NCBI RefSeq assembly: GCF_900128995.1
Contig: NZ_FQUE01000007.1
Span: 116,091-180,090 of the forward strand
From: Loktanella atrilutea
GTDB lineage: Bacteria > Pseudomonadota > Alphaproteobacteria > Rhodobacterales > Rhodobacteraceae
DNA: 64,000 nucleotides
Reading direction: 5' to 3'
Positions 34,363-43,828 of the stretch are shown piece after piece; the stretch's first letter is position 1; the number at the start of each line of letters is the position of its first letter. The position numbers were made by a program, and so were the translations under genes. The notes under the pieces were generated by a model, which made no database searches, was not told the DNA's origin, and was given only the letters and a program-made list of their open reading frames with translations.

Positions 34363-34411
34363 TCCGGCACTCATGCTGTCCCCCAATCCGCCCGTCGTTT
34401 TGGAGGAAGAC

Positions 34412-35401
34412 ATGAAGACCACGATTTTTCGTCTGTGCCTTGCAAGCGTCGGCGCCATCACTTGTGCCGCGTCGGCGCAGGCTCAGACGCCAGTGCTGAA
34501 CGTGCTGACCTACGACAGCTTTACCAGCGAATGGGGCCCGGGACCCGCGATCGAGAAAGCGTTCGAAGCTGAATGTAGCTGCGATCTGGTGTTTACCGGT
34601 GCCGGCGACGGCGCAGCGCTGCTGGCGCGACTACAACTGGAAGGGCCGCGCACGGATGCGGACGTGGTGCTGGGCCTTGATACCAATCTGACCGCCGCCG
34701 CCAGCGACACGGGCCTTTTCACACCGCATGGCGTGACTGCCGAGCTGACGCTGCCGGTAGATTGGAGCGACGACACCTTTCTGCCCTTCGACTGGGGCTA
34801 CCTTGCCTTCGTGGCGGACAAGGACACTGCGGCCGTCCATTCGTTCAAGGAACTGGCCGACAGCGATCTGAAGATCGTGATCGAGGATCCACGCTCCTCG
34901 ACTCCCGGGCTAGGGCTTCTGATGTGGGTCCATGCACTCTACGGCGATGATGCGAGCCGGATCTGGGCCGACCTCGCGGATAATATCGTCACCGTCACGC
35001 CCGGATGGACCGAAGCCTACAACCTCTTTCTTGCGGGAGAGGCAGATGCAGTCCTGTCCTACACGACCTCACCCGCCTATCACTTGATCGCCGAGGACGA
35101 CGACTCCAAGACATCCTGGGCGTTCGACGACGGCAACTACCTGCAGGTCGAGGTCGCGGCCATGGTCGCGGGCACCGACCAGCCGGAACTGGCCCGTCAG
35201 TTCATGGCCTTCATTGCGGAGCCGGCGTTTCAGCAGGTCATTCCCGAAACCAACTGGATGTATCCCGCCACGCAGGTGGCGCTGCCTGCCGGTTTCGATA
35301 CCTTGACGGTTCCGCCGAAGGGGTTGCTGCTGTCGTCGCAGGATGCGGCCGACGTGCGTGACGAGCTGGTGGATACGTGGCGCAACGCCCTGTCGCAGTG
35401 A
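34412..35401 (+). CDS. thiB: thiamine ABC transporter, periplasmic binding protein
   Basis: 329 residues with a cleavable signal peptide (CLASVGAITCAASAQA). The mature start LNVLTYDSFTSEWGPGP is the ThiB/TbpA signature; later FLPFDWGYLAFV and DPRSSTPGLGLLMW are conserved in the family. It binds thiamine, TMP or TPP in the periplasm for import. GGAGGAAGAC precedes the ATG. It sits directly under the TPP riboswitch, and its stop overlaps the thiP start by one base (TGATG). Confidence 0.93.
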   Translation: MKTTIFRLCLASVGAITCAASAQAQTPVLNVLTYDSFTSEWGPGPAIEKAFEAECSCDLVFTGAGDGAALLARLQLEGPRTDADVVLGLDTNLTAAASDTGLFTPHGVTAELTLPVDWSDDTFLPFDWGYLAFVADKDTAAVHSFKELADSDLKIVIEDPRSSTPGLGLLMWVHALYGDDASRIWADLADNIVTVTPGWTEAYNLFLAGEADAVLSYTTSPAYHLIAEDDDSKTSWAFDDGNYLQVEVAAMVAGTDQPELARQFMAFIAEPAFQQVIPETNWMYPATQVALPAGFDTLTVPPKGLLLSSQDAADVRDELVDTWRNALSQ

Positions 35402-36900
35402 TGCGCGGCCTGCCGGCATGGCTGGCGACGACACTCGTTCTGCTGCTGACGCTGGGCACGCTGGCGGCTGTCGCCCTGCGAGCAGAGGTCGGCCACGGCC
35501 TGTCCGCCGGGGACTGGGCCGCGATCCGCTTCACCCTCGGGCAGGCCGCGGTGTCCGCGCTAGTCAGCGTGGCGCTGGCGGTGCCGGTGGCGCGCGCGCT
35601 GGCGCGGCGGCGTTTCCGGGGGCGGGGGGTGCTGGTGATGCTGCTGGGCGCGCCCTTCATCCTGCCGGTCATCGTCGCCGTCCTTGGACTGCTTGCCGTC
35701 TTTGGGCGGGGCGGGCTGTTGAACGCTGGCCTCGAGGCAGCCGGACTGGCGCCGGTTTCGATCTATGGCGCAGGCGGTGTCGTCTTGGCACATGTCTTCT
35801 TCAACCTGCCACTGGCGGTGCGCCTGATCCTGCAGGGTTGGGTCCAGATCCCGGCAGAGCGGTTTCAGCTTGCGGCGCAGTTGAACGCTTCCGTCTGGCG
35901 CCTGCTTGAAGCGCCCATGTTGGCGCGCGCCCTGCCGGGGGCGACCCTCGTGATCTTCCTGATTTGCCTGACCAGCTTTGCCGTGGCTCTGACACTGGGC
36001 GGTGGCCCACGCGCTACGACGGTCGAGCTTGCGATATGGCAGGCAGTCCGCTTCGACTTCGACCTTGGCCGGGCCGCTCTGCTGTCCTGCATCCAGTTCG
36101 CCCTCTGCGCTACTGCGGCCGCGGTTGCGTGGCGGGTGACGCCGGTGGACGGCTTCGGCGGCGGTCTGGACCGTGTTGTCGCCCGCTGGGACCAAAGCCT
36201 TTGGGATTGGCTGTGGTTGGCGGCGGTGACAGTGTTCCTTGCCCTGCCGCTGGCAATGGTCATCTGGCGTGGCGTGCCGGGGCTGGGCGATCTGGGGCCG
36301 GGCATCTGGGCCGCCGCCGGGCGATCGGTGGCCGTGGCGGCAGGATCAACGGCGTTGAGCCTCTTGCTGGGCCTTGCGCTGGCGCTGCGTGGTGGGTTCG
36401 TCACTTCAATCGTCGGGGTGCTGCCGCTCGCCGCGAGTGCGCTGGTCATGGGGACAGGTCTGTTCCTCTTGCTTTTCCCTTTCGCGAACCCGGCGACGCT
36501 CGCCCTGCCGGTGACGCTGTGCGTGAATGCCGTTATGGCGCTGCCGTTTGTCCTGCGGGTCCTTGCGCCCGCGGTGAAGGACATCCGCGCGAATTACGGC
36601 AGGCTGGCGGAGACGCTGGGCCTGCGAAGTGTGGACTTGCTCCGCATCGTCATCATGCCGCGCCTTCGAAGACCGCTGGGATTTGCGGCAGGGCTGACGG
36701 CGGCGCTGTCGATTGGCGACCTCGGAGTCATTGCCCTGTTCGCGACCGACGCACAGGAAACGCTGCCGCTTGCGATGTATCGCTTGATGGGCGCCTATCG
36801 CATGGACGCGGCGGCCGGGGCTGCCTTGCTGTTGCTGGCGCTGGCGCTTGGTGCCTTCTGGGTCTGCGACAGGGGAGGGCGTATGCATGTTGACGCTTGA
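35401..36900 (+). CDS. thiP: thiamine ABC transporter, permease
   Basis: 499 residues, a fused permease with two homologous halves, each with about six membrane helices and an EAA-type loop (AERFQLAAQLNASVWRLLEAP in the first half, NYGRLAETLGLRSVDLLRIV in the second). ThiP forms the whole channel of the thiamine importer. The ATG at 35401 shares a base with the thiB stop. The 3' end overlaps thiQ by 14 bp. Confidence 0.92.
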   Translation: MRGLPAWLATTLVLLLTLGTLAAVALRAEVGHGLSAGDWAAIRFTLGQAAVSALVSVALAVPVARALARRRFRGRGVLVMLLGAPFILPVIVAVLGLLAVFGRGGLLNAGLEAAGLAPVSIYGAGGVVLAHVFFNLPLAVRLILQGWVQIPAERFQLAAQLNASVWRLLEAPMLARALPGATLVIFLICLTSFAVALTLGGGPRATTVELAIWQAVRFDFDLGRAALLSCIQFALCATAAAVAWRVTPVDGFGGGLDRVVARWDQSLWDWLWLAAVTVFLALPLAMVIWRGVPGLGDLGPGIWAAAGRSVAVAAGSTALSLLLGLALALRGGFVTSIVGVLPLAASALVMGTGLFLLLFPFANPATLALPVTLCVNAVMALPFVLRVLAPAVKDIRANYGRLAETLGLRSVDLLRIVIMPRLRRPLGFAAGLTAALSIGDLGVIALFATDAQETLPLAMYRLMGAYRMDAAAGAALLLLALALGAFWVCDRGGRMHVDA

Positions 36901-37579
36901 CGGTGTGACCCTTGCGCAGGGCGACTTTCGCCTGACCGCCGATCTGCGAATTCCGCCGGGGCTGACGGCGGTCATTGGGCCGTCGGGCGGCGGCAAATCG
37001 ACCCTTTTGGCGGCGGTTGCGGGATTTCTGACGCCCCGCGCCGGGCGCATCCGGTGGGACGGGGACGACATCACCGTGCGCCAGCCGGGCGACCGCCCGG
37101 TCACCATGCTGTTTCAGGATAACAACTTGTTCCCCCACCTGACGATCGCGCAGAACGTCGGACTGGCCCTTGCTCCGCGGTTGCGGCTGACCGTCGCCCA
37201 GCAGGAACAGGTTGCCGTTGCGCTTGCCGCTGTCGGGCTGGAGGGGATGGGTGATCGCAAGCCGCGCGCCCTGTCCGGTGGCCAACAGGGCAGGGCCGCG
37301 CTGGCGCGCGCGCTGCTCGCGGACCGTCCGGTCGTCCTGCTGGACGAGGCGTTTGCCGCCCTTGGCCCGTCGCTGCGGCACGAGATGCTGACGCTGGTGC
37401 GTGACCGGCTGGTGGGGCAGGGCCGCACGGTGATCGTCGTGACACACGATCCGCAGGACGCCCGCGACTTTGCAGATCAGGTCGTGCTCGTGGCCGACGG
37501 GGTCGCACACCCGCCGCGCGATACCGCGGTCATCTTCGAAGACCCGCCGCAGGCACTGCGCGACTATCTGGGCGGCTGA
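36887..37579 (+). CDS. thiQ: thiamine ABC transporter, ATPase
   Basis: 230 residues. Walker A GPSGGGKSTLL, signature LSGGQQGRAALARALL, Walker B VVLLDEAFAAL and switch His in VVTHDPQDA. The short length and the GDRPVTMLFQDNNLFPHLT stretch match ThiQ. It energises ThiBP. It is the last gene of the riboswitch-controlled operon. Confidence 0.93.
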   Translation: MLTLDGVTLAQGDFRLTADLRIPPGLTAVIGPSGGGKSTLLAAVAGFLTPRAGRIRWDGDDITVRQPGDRPVTMLFQDNNLFPHLTIAQNVGLALAPRLRLTVAQQEQVAVALAAVGLEGMGDRKPRALSGGQQGRAALARALLADRPVVLLDEAFAALGPSLRHEMLTLVRDRLVGQGRTVIVVTHDPQDARDFADQVVLVADGVAHPPRDTAVIFEDPPQALRDYLGG

Positions 37580-37585
37580 CATGCA

Positions 37586-37613
37586 AAAGGCCCGCCGATG
37601 AGGGCGGGCCTTT
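37586..37613. terminator. bidirectional terminator between thiQ and cytochrome c1 genes
   Basis: AAAGGCCCGCC and GGCGGGCCTTT-type arms pair around GATGA just after the thiQ stop. A short U tract exists on both strands, so it can end both convergent transcripts. Confidence 0.88.
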
Positions 37614-37633
37614 CAGGTAACCTAGGACAGGGC

Positions 37634-38497
37634 CTAGTGCTTGATCTTGTTCTTGTGCGGCGCCCAGATGCGCTTGTTCGTCAGGTAAAGCAGTACGGAC
37701 AGCACGCTGAGGAAGATCACGCCGGTCAAGCCCGCCTGCTTGCGCGCCACCAGTTTGGGCTCTGCCGTCCACATCAGGAAGGCAGCGACGTCCTGCACCT
37801 CGTCCTCAAGACTGTTGGCGCTTTCGTCGTCGAAGGTCACGTCCTCGCCATAGAGGGGCTGCGGCATGGCAATCCAGCTGCCGGGCACTGTGTGGTGTCC
37901 ATGCTCGTCCTTGCAGGCATCGGGGAAACCGCCGTTGGCGAAGGCAATGTTGTAATAGCCTTCCATCGGCGTTTCCATCGCAGCAGCGCATTCCGGCTCG
38001 TCACGATAGCCCTCCAGCAGGGACGCGATGTATTCCGGGCCGCCCATGCCGTTCACAAACTGGCTGATACCGGTGCCGTAGGGACCATGAAAGCCTGCGC
38101 GGGCCTTTGCCATCAGGGATAGATCAGGTGCGTTGGCCAGCGACGAAGCGGGATAGTAGTCCGCTGGGGTCGCCGCGCGGTAGTCGCCGGCACCGTCGGC
38201 CAGCGACTGGTCGAAGACCTCGAAGTTCGCTGCATAGGCGCGCATCTGGTCTTCGGGGATCGCCGGGCCGGTTTCGTCAGACAGCGTCCGGAATGCGACG
38301 CGGGTCATGCCGTGACAGGCAGCGCAGACCTCGGTATAGATTTTCAGGCCGCGCTGCAGCTGCATGGTGTCGTAGCTGCCGAAAGGACCCTCGAACGGGA
38401 AGTCGAAATCGTGGATCTCGACTTCCGTCTCGGCGGTGGCGACACCGGTGGACAGCGCAAGCGCCGTCAGGGCCGTCAGGGTGAATGTGCGAAACAT
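37634..38497 (-). CDS. petC: ubiquinol-cytochrome c reductase, cytochrome c1
   Basis: 287 residues. Signal peptide TLTALTALALSTGVATA, then VEIHDFDFPFEGPFGSYD, the haem-binding VCAACHG near residue 60, and a C-terminal membrane anchor (GVIFLSVLSVLLYL) ending in a basic tail. It passes electrons from the Rieske protein to a c-type cytochrome. The ATG at 38497 is the only start that gives a signal peptide. Third gene of the bc1 operon, 17 bp after petB. Confidence 0.96.
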   Translation of the reverse strand: MFRTFTLTALTALALSTGVATAETEVEIHDFDFPFEGPFGSYDTMQLQRGLKIYTEVCAACHGMTRVAFRTLSDETGPAIPEDQMRAYAANFEVFDQSLADGAGDYRAATPADYYPASSLANAPDLSLMAKARAGFHGPYGTGISQFVNGMGGPEYIASLLEGYRDEPECAAAMETPMEGYYNIAFANGGFPDACKDEHGHHTVPGSWIAMPQPLYGEDVTFDDESANSLEDEVQDVAAFLMWTAEPKLVARKQAGLTGVIFLSVLSVLLYLTNKRIWAPHKNKIKH

Positions 38498-38514
38498 GGT
38501 CACGTGGTCCTTTC

Positions 38515-39855
38515 TCACTCTGCCGGGTTGACGACGGTCGTCGTGCCGCCGGTCGGAGCGTAGTGCGATTTGAAGTCGTCTTCGATGGTGGCAGGCTGCG
38601 CCAATGGCTTTTCCATGACACCCAGCAGCGGCAGGATGATCAGGAAGTAGGCAAACCAATAGGTCGCGGCGATCAGCGAAATCCAGTCGTAGGGGAATTC
38701 CGCAGGCTGCGCACCGGCCCACATCAGTACCACGAAGTCGACCGCCAGCAGCGAGAACCACCACTTGAAGGTCGGCCGGAAGCGGCCCGACCGAACGGAG
38801 GAGGTGTCGAGCCAGGGCGCCAGCGCCATGACCGCGATCGCACCGAACATCGCAAGCACGCCGAAGAACTTGGCGTCGATGATCCCGAAGCTGATCCAGT
38901 TCACCAGCTGCACCACCCAGACGTCGCCGGTGAAGGCGCGCAGGATCGCGTAGAACGGCAGGAAGTACCATTCCGGCACGATGTGGCTTGGTGTGGCCAG
39001 CGGGTTCGCGGGGACGTAGTTGTCCGGGTGACCGAGGTAGTTCGGCATGAAGCCGACGATCGCCATGAACACGGCCAAAATCACGGCCAGAGCGAAGAGG
39101 TCCTTGATCACGAAGTATGGCCAGAACGGCAGGGTATCCTTCTCTGCATCCTCTTTCGACGTGCGGCGCACCTCGACCCCGGTGGGGTTGTTGTTGCCGG
39201 TCGTGTGGAAAGCCCAGATGTGCACCATCGTCAGGCCCAGCAGGATGAAGGGCATCAGGTAGTGCAGCGAGAAGAAGCGGTTCAGCGCAGGCTGGCCGAC
39301 GGCGGAGGCCCCCAGCAGCCAGGTCTGGATCGATTCACCGATGAAGGGAATCGCGCCGAACAGGCCGGTGATGACGGCCGTACCGTGGAACGACATCTGG
39401 CCCCAGGGCAGCACGTAACCCATGAAGGCGGTGCCCATCATCAGCAGATACATCAGCATGCCGATGATCCACGTCACCTCACGCGGGGCCTTGTATGATC
39501 CATAGTAGAGGCTGCGGAAGATGTGCAGGTAAACGGCGACGAAGAAGAGCGACGCACCGTTGGAATGGAAGTAGCGGATCATGTGGCCACCGTTGACGTC
39601 GCGCATGATATGCTCGACCGAGGAGAAGGCCATATCGACGTGTGGAGTATAGTGCATCACGAGCACGATGCCGGTGGCGATCTGCAGGACCAGCGTGAAG
39701 GTCAGGACGATGCCCCAGATCCACATCCAGTTCAGGTTCTTCGGCGTTGGAATGAACAGCGCGTCATGGACAAGGCCGACGATCGGCAACCGCTTGTAAA
39801 GCCACTTTTCACCGCCAGAGTTCGGTTCGTAGTGGTCGTGGGGAATACCAGACAT
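38515..39855 (-). CDS. petB: ubiquinol-cytochrome c reductase, cytochrome b
   Basis: 446 residues, a full-length cytochrome b. Haem ligands are seen in [48 protein letters not shown], and the quinol-oxidation motif [25 protein letters not shown] is also diagnostic. It lies between the Rieske and cytochrome c1 genes with 14- and 17-bp spacers, the classic FbcFBH order. ATG 39855 places [12 protein letters not shown] at the N-terminus. Confidence 0.97.
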   Translation of the reverse strand: MSGIPHDHYEPNSGGEKWLYKRLPIVGLVHDALFIPTPKNLNWMWIWGIVLTFTLVLQIATGIVLVMHYTPHVDMAFSSVEHIMRDVNGGHMIRYFHSNGASLFFVAVYLHIFRSLYYGSYKAPREVTWIIGMLMYLLMMGTAFMGYVLPWGQMSFHGTAVITGLFGAIPFIGESIQTWLLGASAVGQPALNRFFSLHYLMPFILLGLTMVHIWAFHTTGNNNPTGVEVRRTSKEDAEKDTLPFWPYFVIKDLFALAVILAVFMAIVGFMPNYLGHPDNYVPANPLATPSHIVPEWYFLPFYAILRAFTGDVWVVQLVNWISFGIIDAKFFGVLAMFGAIAVMALAPWLDTSSVRSGRFRPTFKWWFSLLAVDFVVLMWAGAQPAEFPYDWISLIAATYWFAYFLIILPLLGVMEKPLAQPATIEDDFKSHYAPTGGTTTVVNPAE

Positions 39856-39869
39856 GGGTGTCGTTCCTC

Positions 39870-40454
39870 TTAACCGAGTTGAATGGTGGTGGCGTCGACG
39901 AAGGACGCGACGGGCACGGGCAGGTTGCGCGGCGCCGGACCTTTGCGGATGCGGCCGGCGGTATCGTAGTGCGACCCGTGGCACGGGCAGAACCAGCCAC
40001 CGAAGTCGCCCTGTTCACCCAGCGGCACGCAGCCGAGATGGGTGCAGACGCCCATCATGACCAGCCAGGCCTCTCCGCCTTCCTCGTCCGATCCGGTGGA
40101 GGTGGCCAGCGCGCGGTTCGCGTCGGTCGCTTCCGACCCGTCGGGCAGGTTGGCATTCTCTGCGTTGGTGTCGACCAGTTGGGACAACTCGACGGCCTGG
40201 GCTGCCTCGACCTCTGCCGGGGTGCGGTAGCGGATGAAGACCGGCTTGCCCTGCCACAGCACGGTCAGCTGCGTGCCTTCGGCAACGCCGCTGATGTCGA
40301 CGCGGATCGATGCCAGAGCCTGCACGTCGGCAGAAGGGTTCATCTGGTTGACCAGCGGCCAGACAGCGGCACCGCCGACGACGACGGCGGCACCGGCGGT
40401 CGCATAGTAAAGGAAATCGCGGCGTGTGCCCTGATGTTCGTCTGCATGTGACAA
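39870..40454 (-). CDS. petA: ubiquinol-cytochrome c reductase, Rieske iron-sulfur subunit
   Basis: 194 residues. Tat signal-anchor [20 protein letters not shown], then the 2Fe-2S ligands in [10 protein letters not shown] and [13 protein letters not shown]. It carries electrons from ubiquinol to cytochrome c1. The start is a TTG (40452-40454) with GGGAGA seven to eight bases upstream and encodes [13 protein letters not shown]; no ATG in frame gives the conserved N-terminus. First gene of the operon. Confidence 0.96.
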   Translation of the reverse strand: MSHADEHQGTRRDFLYYATAGAAVVVGGAAVWPLVNQMNPSADVQALASIRVDISGVAEGTQLTVLWQGKPVFIRYRTPAEVEAAQAVELSQLVDTNAENANLPDGSEATDANRALATSTGSDEEGGEAWLVMMGVCTHLGCVPLGEQGDFGGWFCPCHGSHYDTAGRIRKGPAPRNLPVPVASFVDATTIQLG

Positions 40455-40751
40455 AAGGATGTCTCCCGATTGAGGGGGGCGCCTGTCAGGGGCCCTGCGA
40501 ATAGGTGGAGGGAGGGCACGCGGTGCCGTCCGATCCGGCGTTGTGTAGCCCGCACGCCCCGGTCAGTCCAGCGGACATTCCGGCGCAGGGGCCCGATATG
40601 AGGCTTGAATGACGCAGTTTTCGGGCGACACCTGCAGGTTTGGCCACGGCGTCGATCACGTCAATCTGTTCGGTCCGCGGATGCCGGGTCTTGAGACGCC
40701 GCCCTTCGCGGTTTAGATGCATTGGGTGAACACATTCTGAAAGGACATGCC

Positions 40752-41396
40752 GTGCTGCGTGCCTCACTCGTCGCCCTGTCGCTTGCCGCTGTCATGCCTG
40801 CCGCTGCCAGCGCCGAGGTCGAACTGAGTTTTTACGGCGGCGCGCAGAGTGCGCCACATTCGGACCTCTTCATCAGCGGCGATCCAGCCTATCCCGCCAA
40901 GACGCGCGTGCAGTGGAAGGGTCGGTCCTTCGATCCACCCCCCTATTACGGCCTGCGTGCGACCTACTGGGCATCCGACAGCTTTGGTTACGGCCTCGAT
41001 TTCACGCATACCAAAGTCTATTCCACTGCCGATTCGCGCGGCAGCGACTTTACCACGCTGGAGTTCACGGACGGGCTGAACACCCTGACCGCCAATGCCT
41101 ACCGGCGGTTCCAGCCGATGTATGGCATCCGTCCCTACGTCGGGGCCGGCCTTGGCGTTGCGATCCCGCACGTCGAAGTGTCGAACGGCACGACCAGCAC
41201 ATTCGGCTATCAGGTGACCGGGCCCGCTGCGACCGTGCTCGCCGGTGCGACCTATCCGATCAGTGAGCGCTTCTCGGTGTTCGGTGAATACAAGTTCACC
41301 TATTCCCAGAATACCGCCGACCTCGACGGCGGGGGCACGCTAGAAACGGATATCATCACCAACGCTCTGAACGTTGGCGTCAGCTTCAGCTTCTGA
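40752..41396 (+). CDS. outer-membrane beta-barrel protein, possible lipid A oxidase-like
   Basis: 214 residues. GTG start at 40752 after AAAGGACATGCC, signal peptide LRASLVALSLAAVMPAAASA, then a barrel with alternating strands and a final VGVSFSF ending in Phe, as in outer-membrane proteins. VELSFYGGAQSAPHS, PPYYGLRATYW and GYGLDFTHTKVY recall a rhizobial/rhodobacterial group annotated as LpxQ-type lipid A oxidase; that function is a guess from resemblance. It stands alone in its orientation between the bc1 operon and a glutathione transferase gene. Confidence 0.7.
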   Translation: MLRASLVALSLAAVMPAAASAEVELSFYGGAQSAPHSDLFISGDPAYPAKTRVQWKGRSFDPPPYYGLRATYWASDSFGYGLDFTHTKVYSTADSRGSDFTTLEFTDGLNTLTANAYRRFQPMYGIRPYVGAGLGVAIPHVEVSNGTTSTFGYQVTGPAATVLAGATYPISERFSVFGEYKFTYSQNTADLDGGGTLETDIITNALNVGVSFSF

Positions 41397-41399
41397 CGA

Positions 41400-42005
41400 T
41401 CAGGCCGGGACGACGGTGGCAAGCATCGCGTCCCGCGCCATGAAGGTCCTGTGCCATGCGGCCAGATCTGCGTGGCCGTCCCGCCAGCCGCGCGCATCAT
41501 GGCGCAGGTCGATATAGGCTAGTGCGCAGGCGACGGCGATCTGTCCCATGTCCAACGGCCCTGAAAGGTGGGACATCCAGCGCGCGTCGATTGCGCCGAT
41601 GGCGCGATGGGCCTTGGCCCACTGTGCTTCGACCCAGTCCGACGATTGCTGCGCGGCGGGGCGCATCCGTGCCTCGTAGGTCATGGCAAGCGCGGCTTCC
41701 ATGATACCGTCGGCCGTGGCCTCCAAGGTCAGCACTTCCCACAGGCGGGTCTGCGGATAGAAGGCGGTGCCGGCGTGATCGTTCAGAAAGCGCGTGATCA
41801 CGCGGCTATCATAGATCGCCGGCCCGTGGTCGCGCAGAAGCGCGGGAATCTTTCCCAACGGGTTGGCGGCGGCGACCGCCGCATCCGTCGCGGTCGGAGA
41901 GGTCGAGACATTGACCTCTTCGACGGTGTCCAGCAAATCCGCCTCGCGCAGCACGACGCGGCATTTGCGGGCAAAGGGAGAAGCGGGCGACATCAGCAGT
42001 TTCAT
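41400..42005 (-). CDS. glutathione S-transferase family protein
   Basis: 201 residues. N-terminal thioredoxin-like domain begins MKLLMSPASPFARKCRVVL with the Ser-Pro-Phe loop of bacterial GSTs; ANPLGKIPALL is the cis-proline region and AIYDSRVITRFL the glutathione gamma-glutamyl site. The C-terminal half is helical. The substrate is unknown. It converges on the outer-membrane protein gene with three bases between stops. Confidence 0.9.
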   Translation of the reverse strand: MKLLMSPASPFARKCRVVLREADLLDTVEEVNVSTSPTATDAAVAAANPLGKIPALLRDHGPAIYDSRVITRFLNDHAGTAFYPQTRLWEVLTLEATADGIMEAALAMTYEARMRPAAQQSSDWVEAQWAKAHRAIGAIDARWMSHLSGPLDMGQIAVACALAYIDLRHDARGWRDGHADLAAWHRTFMARDAMLATVVPA

Positions 42006-42089
42006 GGGGCGTGGTCCTGTCTGGAGGGTTGCCGAACCCAACCATACCGCTTGCGGTCTGGCAAGCGTTGCAGCCACTCTGCGAAGCCG

Positions 42090-42848
42090 TCAGCCGACGA
42101 TGTCGCGTGGCTGGAAGAGGATGCCGTCGGGGGTGGCCTGCACCAGCGCGTCGACCCCGAAGACATCCCGGACGAGGGTTTGGGTCAGCGTCTCGAGAGG
42201 TGTTCCGTCTGCGACCATCCGGCCCTTGTCGATCACCACGAGGCGGGTGCAGTGGCGCGCGGCAAGCCCCAGATCGTGCAGGGACACGATGACGGACCGC
42301 CCCTCCGCCGCAAGGTCGGCAAAACGTTTCATGGTGCCGATCTGATGAGCAAGGTCGAGGCCCGCGATCGGCTCGTCGGCCATCAGCAGCGGCGCATCCT
42401 GCGCCAGTGCCCGCGCGATCAATACCCGTGCCTGTTCGCCGCCGGACAGCCTGGTGGCCGTGCGGTCCCTGAAGGCCGAGAGATCCATACGGGCGATGGC
42501 GCGGTCAACGGCGGCGCGGTCGGTCGCATTGGGCTTCTGGCCGGTGGCAAGATGTGGCGTGCGCCCCAGCAGGATCAGGGTAGCCACATCGACCTGCCAG
42601 GCGATCTCTCTCGCCTGCGGCAGCCAGGCGACAGCGCGCCCGCGCGCGCGCGGCGCGAGTTGTGCCAGAGAGCTGTGTCCCGTGGGCGGGATCAGGCCGA
42701 GTGCGGCGCGCATCAGAGTCGTCTTGCCGGCGCCGTTGGGGCCAATCAGCCCCACGATTTCACCGGTCCCGACTCTTAGGTTGATGCCTTGAAGAACGGT
42801 GCGGCCGCGACGCGTTACGCCTAGTTCACGCAAGGTCAGCAGTGTCAT
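42090..42848 (-). CDS. btuD: cobalamin ABC transporter, ATPase
   Basis: 252 residues. Walker A GPNGAGKTTLM, signature LSGGEQARVLIARALAQ, Walker B LLMADEPIAGLDLAH and switch HDLGLAARHC: the FecE/BtuD type of ATPase for iron-siderophore, haem or B12 importers. The cobalamin riboswitch and BtuB-type receptor at the head of the operon decide for B12. Its ATG overlaps the permease stop (ATGA). Confidence 0.88.
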   Translation of the reverse strand: MTLLTLRELGVTRRGRTVLQGINLRVGTGEIVGLIGPNGAGKTTLMRAALGLIPPTGHSSLAQLAPRARGRAVAWLPQAREIAWQVDVATLILLGRTPHLATGQKPNATDRAAVDRAIARMDLSAFRDRTATRLSGGEQARVLIARALAQDAPLLMADEPIAGLDLAHQIGTMKRFADLAAEGRSVIVSLHDLGLAARHCTRLVVIDKGRMVADGTPLETLTQTLVRDVFGVDALVQATPDGILFQPRDIVG

Positions 42849-43828
42849 GTCGCGTCCTGCCGCGTGCGATAGATCAGGTGCAGGAACAGCGGTGCGCCGA
42901 TCAGGGCGGTCACGACGCCCAGCTTGAGGTCGCGGTCCGGCAGGATCGCACGCACCACGATATCCGCCGCCAGCAACATCGCCGCCCCACCGAGTGTCGA
43001 GGCCAACAGCAGTCGCCCGGGCCGCGCACCGACGAAGGGGCGCAGCAGGTGCGGCACGACCAGCCCGACGAAGCCGATGGCGCCCGCGACGGCTGTCGAT
43101 GCGCCGACGACGGCGGCGGTGCCGAAGATCAAAGTCAGACGCATCCGTCGCAGGCCGATCCCCATCGCCTCTGCCGCGTCCTCGCCCAGCGTCAGGGCGT
43201 CCAGCCCGCGCGACAGGCTCGCCAGCAATGCGGATCCCAGCAGGATAAAGGGCAGCGCAATCCAGACGTGCGTCATCGACCGGTCGGACAGTGATCCCAT
43301 CATCCAGAACACGATCTCGTTCGCGGCAAAGGGGTTTGGCGACAGGTTCAGAACCAGCGCGGTCAATGCCCCCGCGAGCGCCGATATGGCGATCCCCGCA
43401 AGGATCAGGCTGAGTGACGATCCTCTCGGACCAGCGAGCAGCAGCACGGCGCATACACCAAGCACCGCTCCACTCAGCGCCGCCATCGGCAATCCCAAGG
43501 ACCATGTCGTGGCGAACCCGGTCTGAATCGCCAGCACCGCGCCGAGGGCGGCCGAGCCCGAGACACCGATCAGGCCGGGGTCCGCGAGCGGGTTGCGCAG
43601 GTAGCCCTGCATTGCCGCCCCCGCCAATCCAAGCGCGCCGCCGATCAAGAGACCGAGCAGCGCGCGGGGCAGGCGAATCTCGCGCATCACGAGTGTCATT
43701 GGTCCTTCGCCGCCCATAATCAACGCCCGCAGGCTGGGACCGGGGGAGATATGCGCGGGCCCGATAAGCAGGGCCGTGACGAACAGCGCCACCAAAAGAC
43801 CTGAAAGAATCAGGGTCAGCCGGGTCAT
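42845..43828 (-). CDS. btuC: cobalamin ABC transporter, permease (FecCD family)
   Basis: 327 residues with about ten membrane helices. RLPRALLGLLIGGALGLAGAAMQG and NPLADPGLIGVSGSAALGAV are the FecCD signatures, and GAIGFVGLVVPHLLRPFVG the coupling-helix region. It starts within the stop of the binding-protein gene (ATGA at 43825-43828). Confidence 0.9.
   Translation of the reverse strand: MTRLTLILSGLLVALFVTALLIGPAHISPGPSLRALIMGGEGPMTLVMREIRLPRALLGLLIGGALGLAGAAMQGYLRNPLADPGLIGVSGSAALGAVLAIQTGFATTWSLGLPMAALSGAVLGVCAVLLLAGPRGSSLSLILAGIAISALAGALTALVLNLSPNPFAANEIVFWMMGSLSDRSMTHVWIALPFILLGSALLASLSRGLDALTLGEDAAEAMGIGLRRMRLTLIFGTAAVVGASTAVAGAIGFVGLVVPHLLRPFVGARPGRLLLASTLGGAAMLLAADIVVRAILPDRDLKLGVVTALIGAPLFLHLIYRTRQDAT

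Noticed and set aside
33090..34370. 426-codon minus-strand frame opposite the DAACS symporter gene
   Set aside because: His/Asp/Arg-rich shadow running through a terminator and into the TPP riboswitch.
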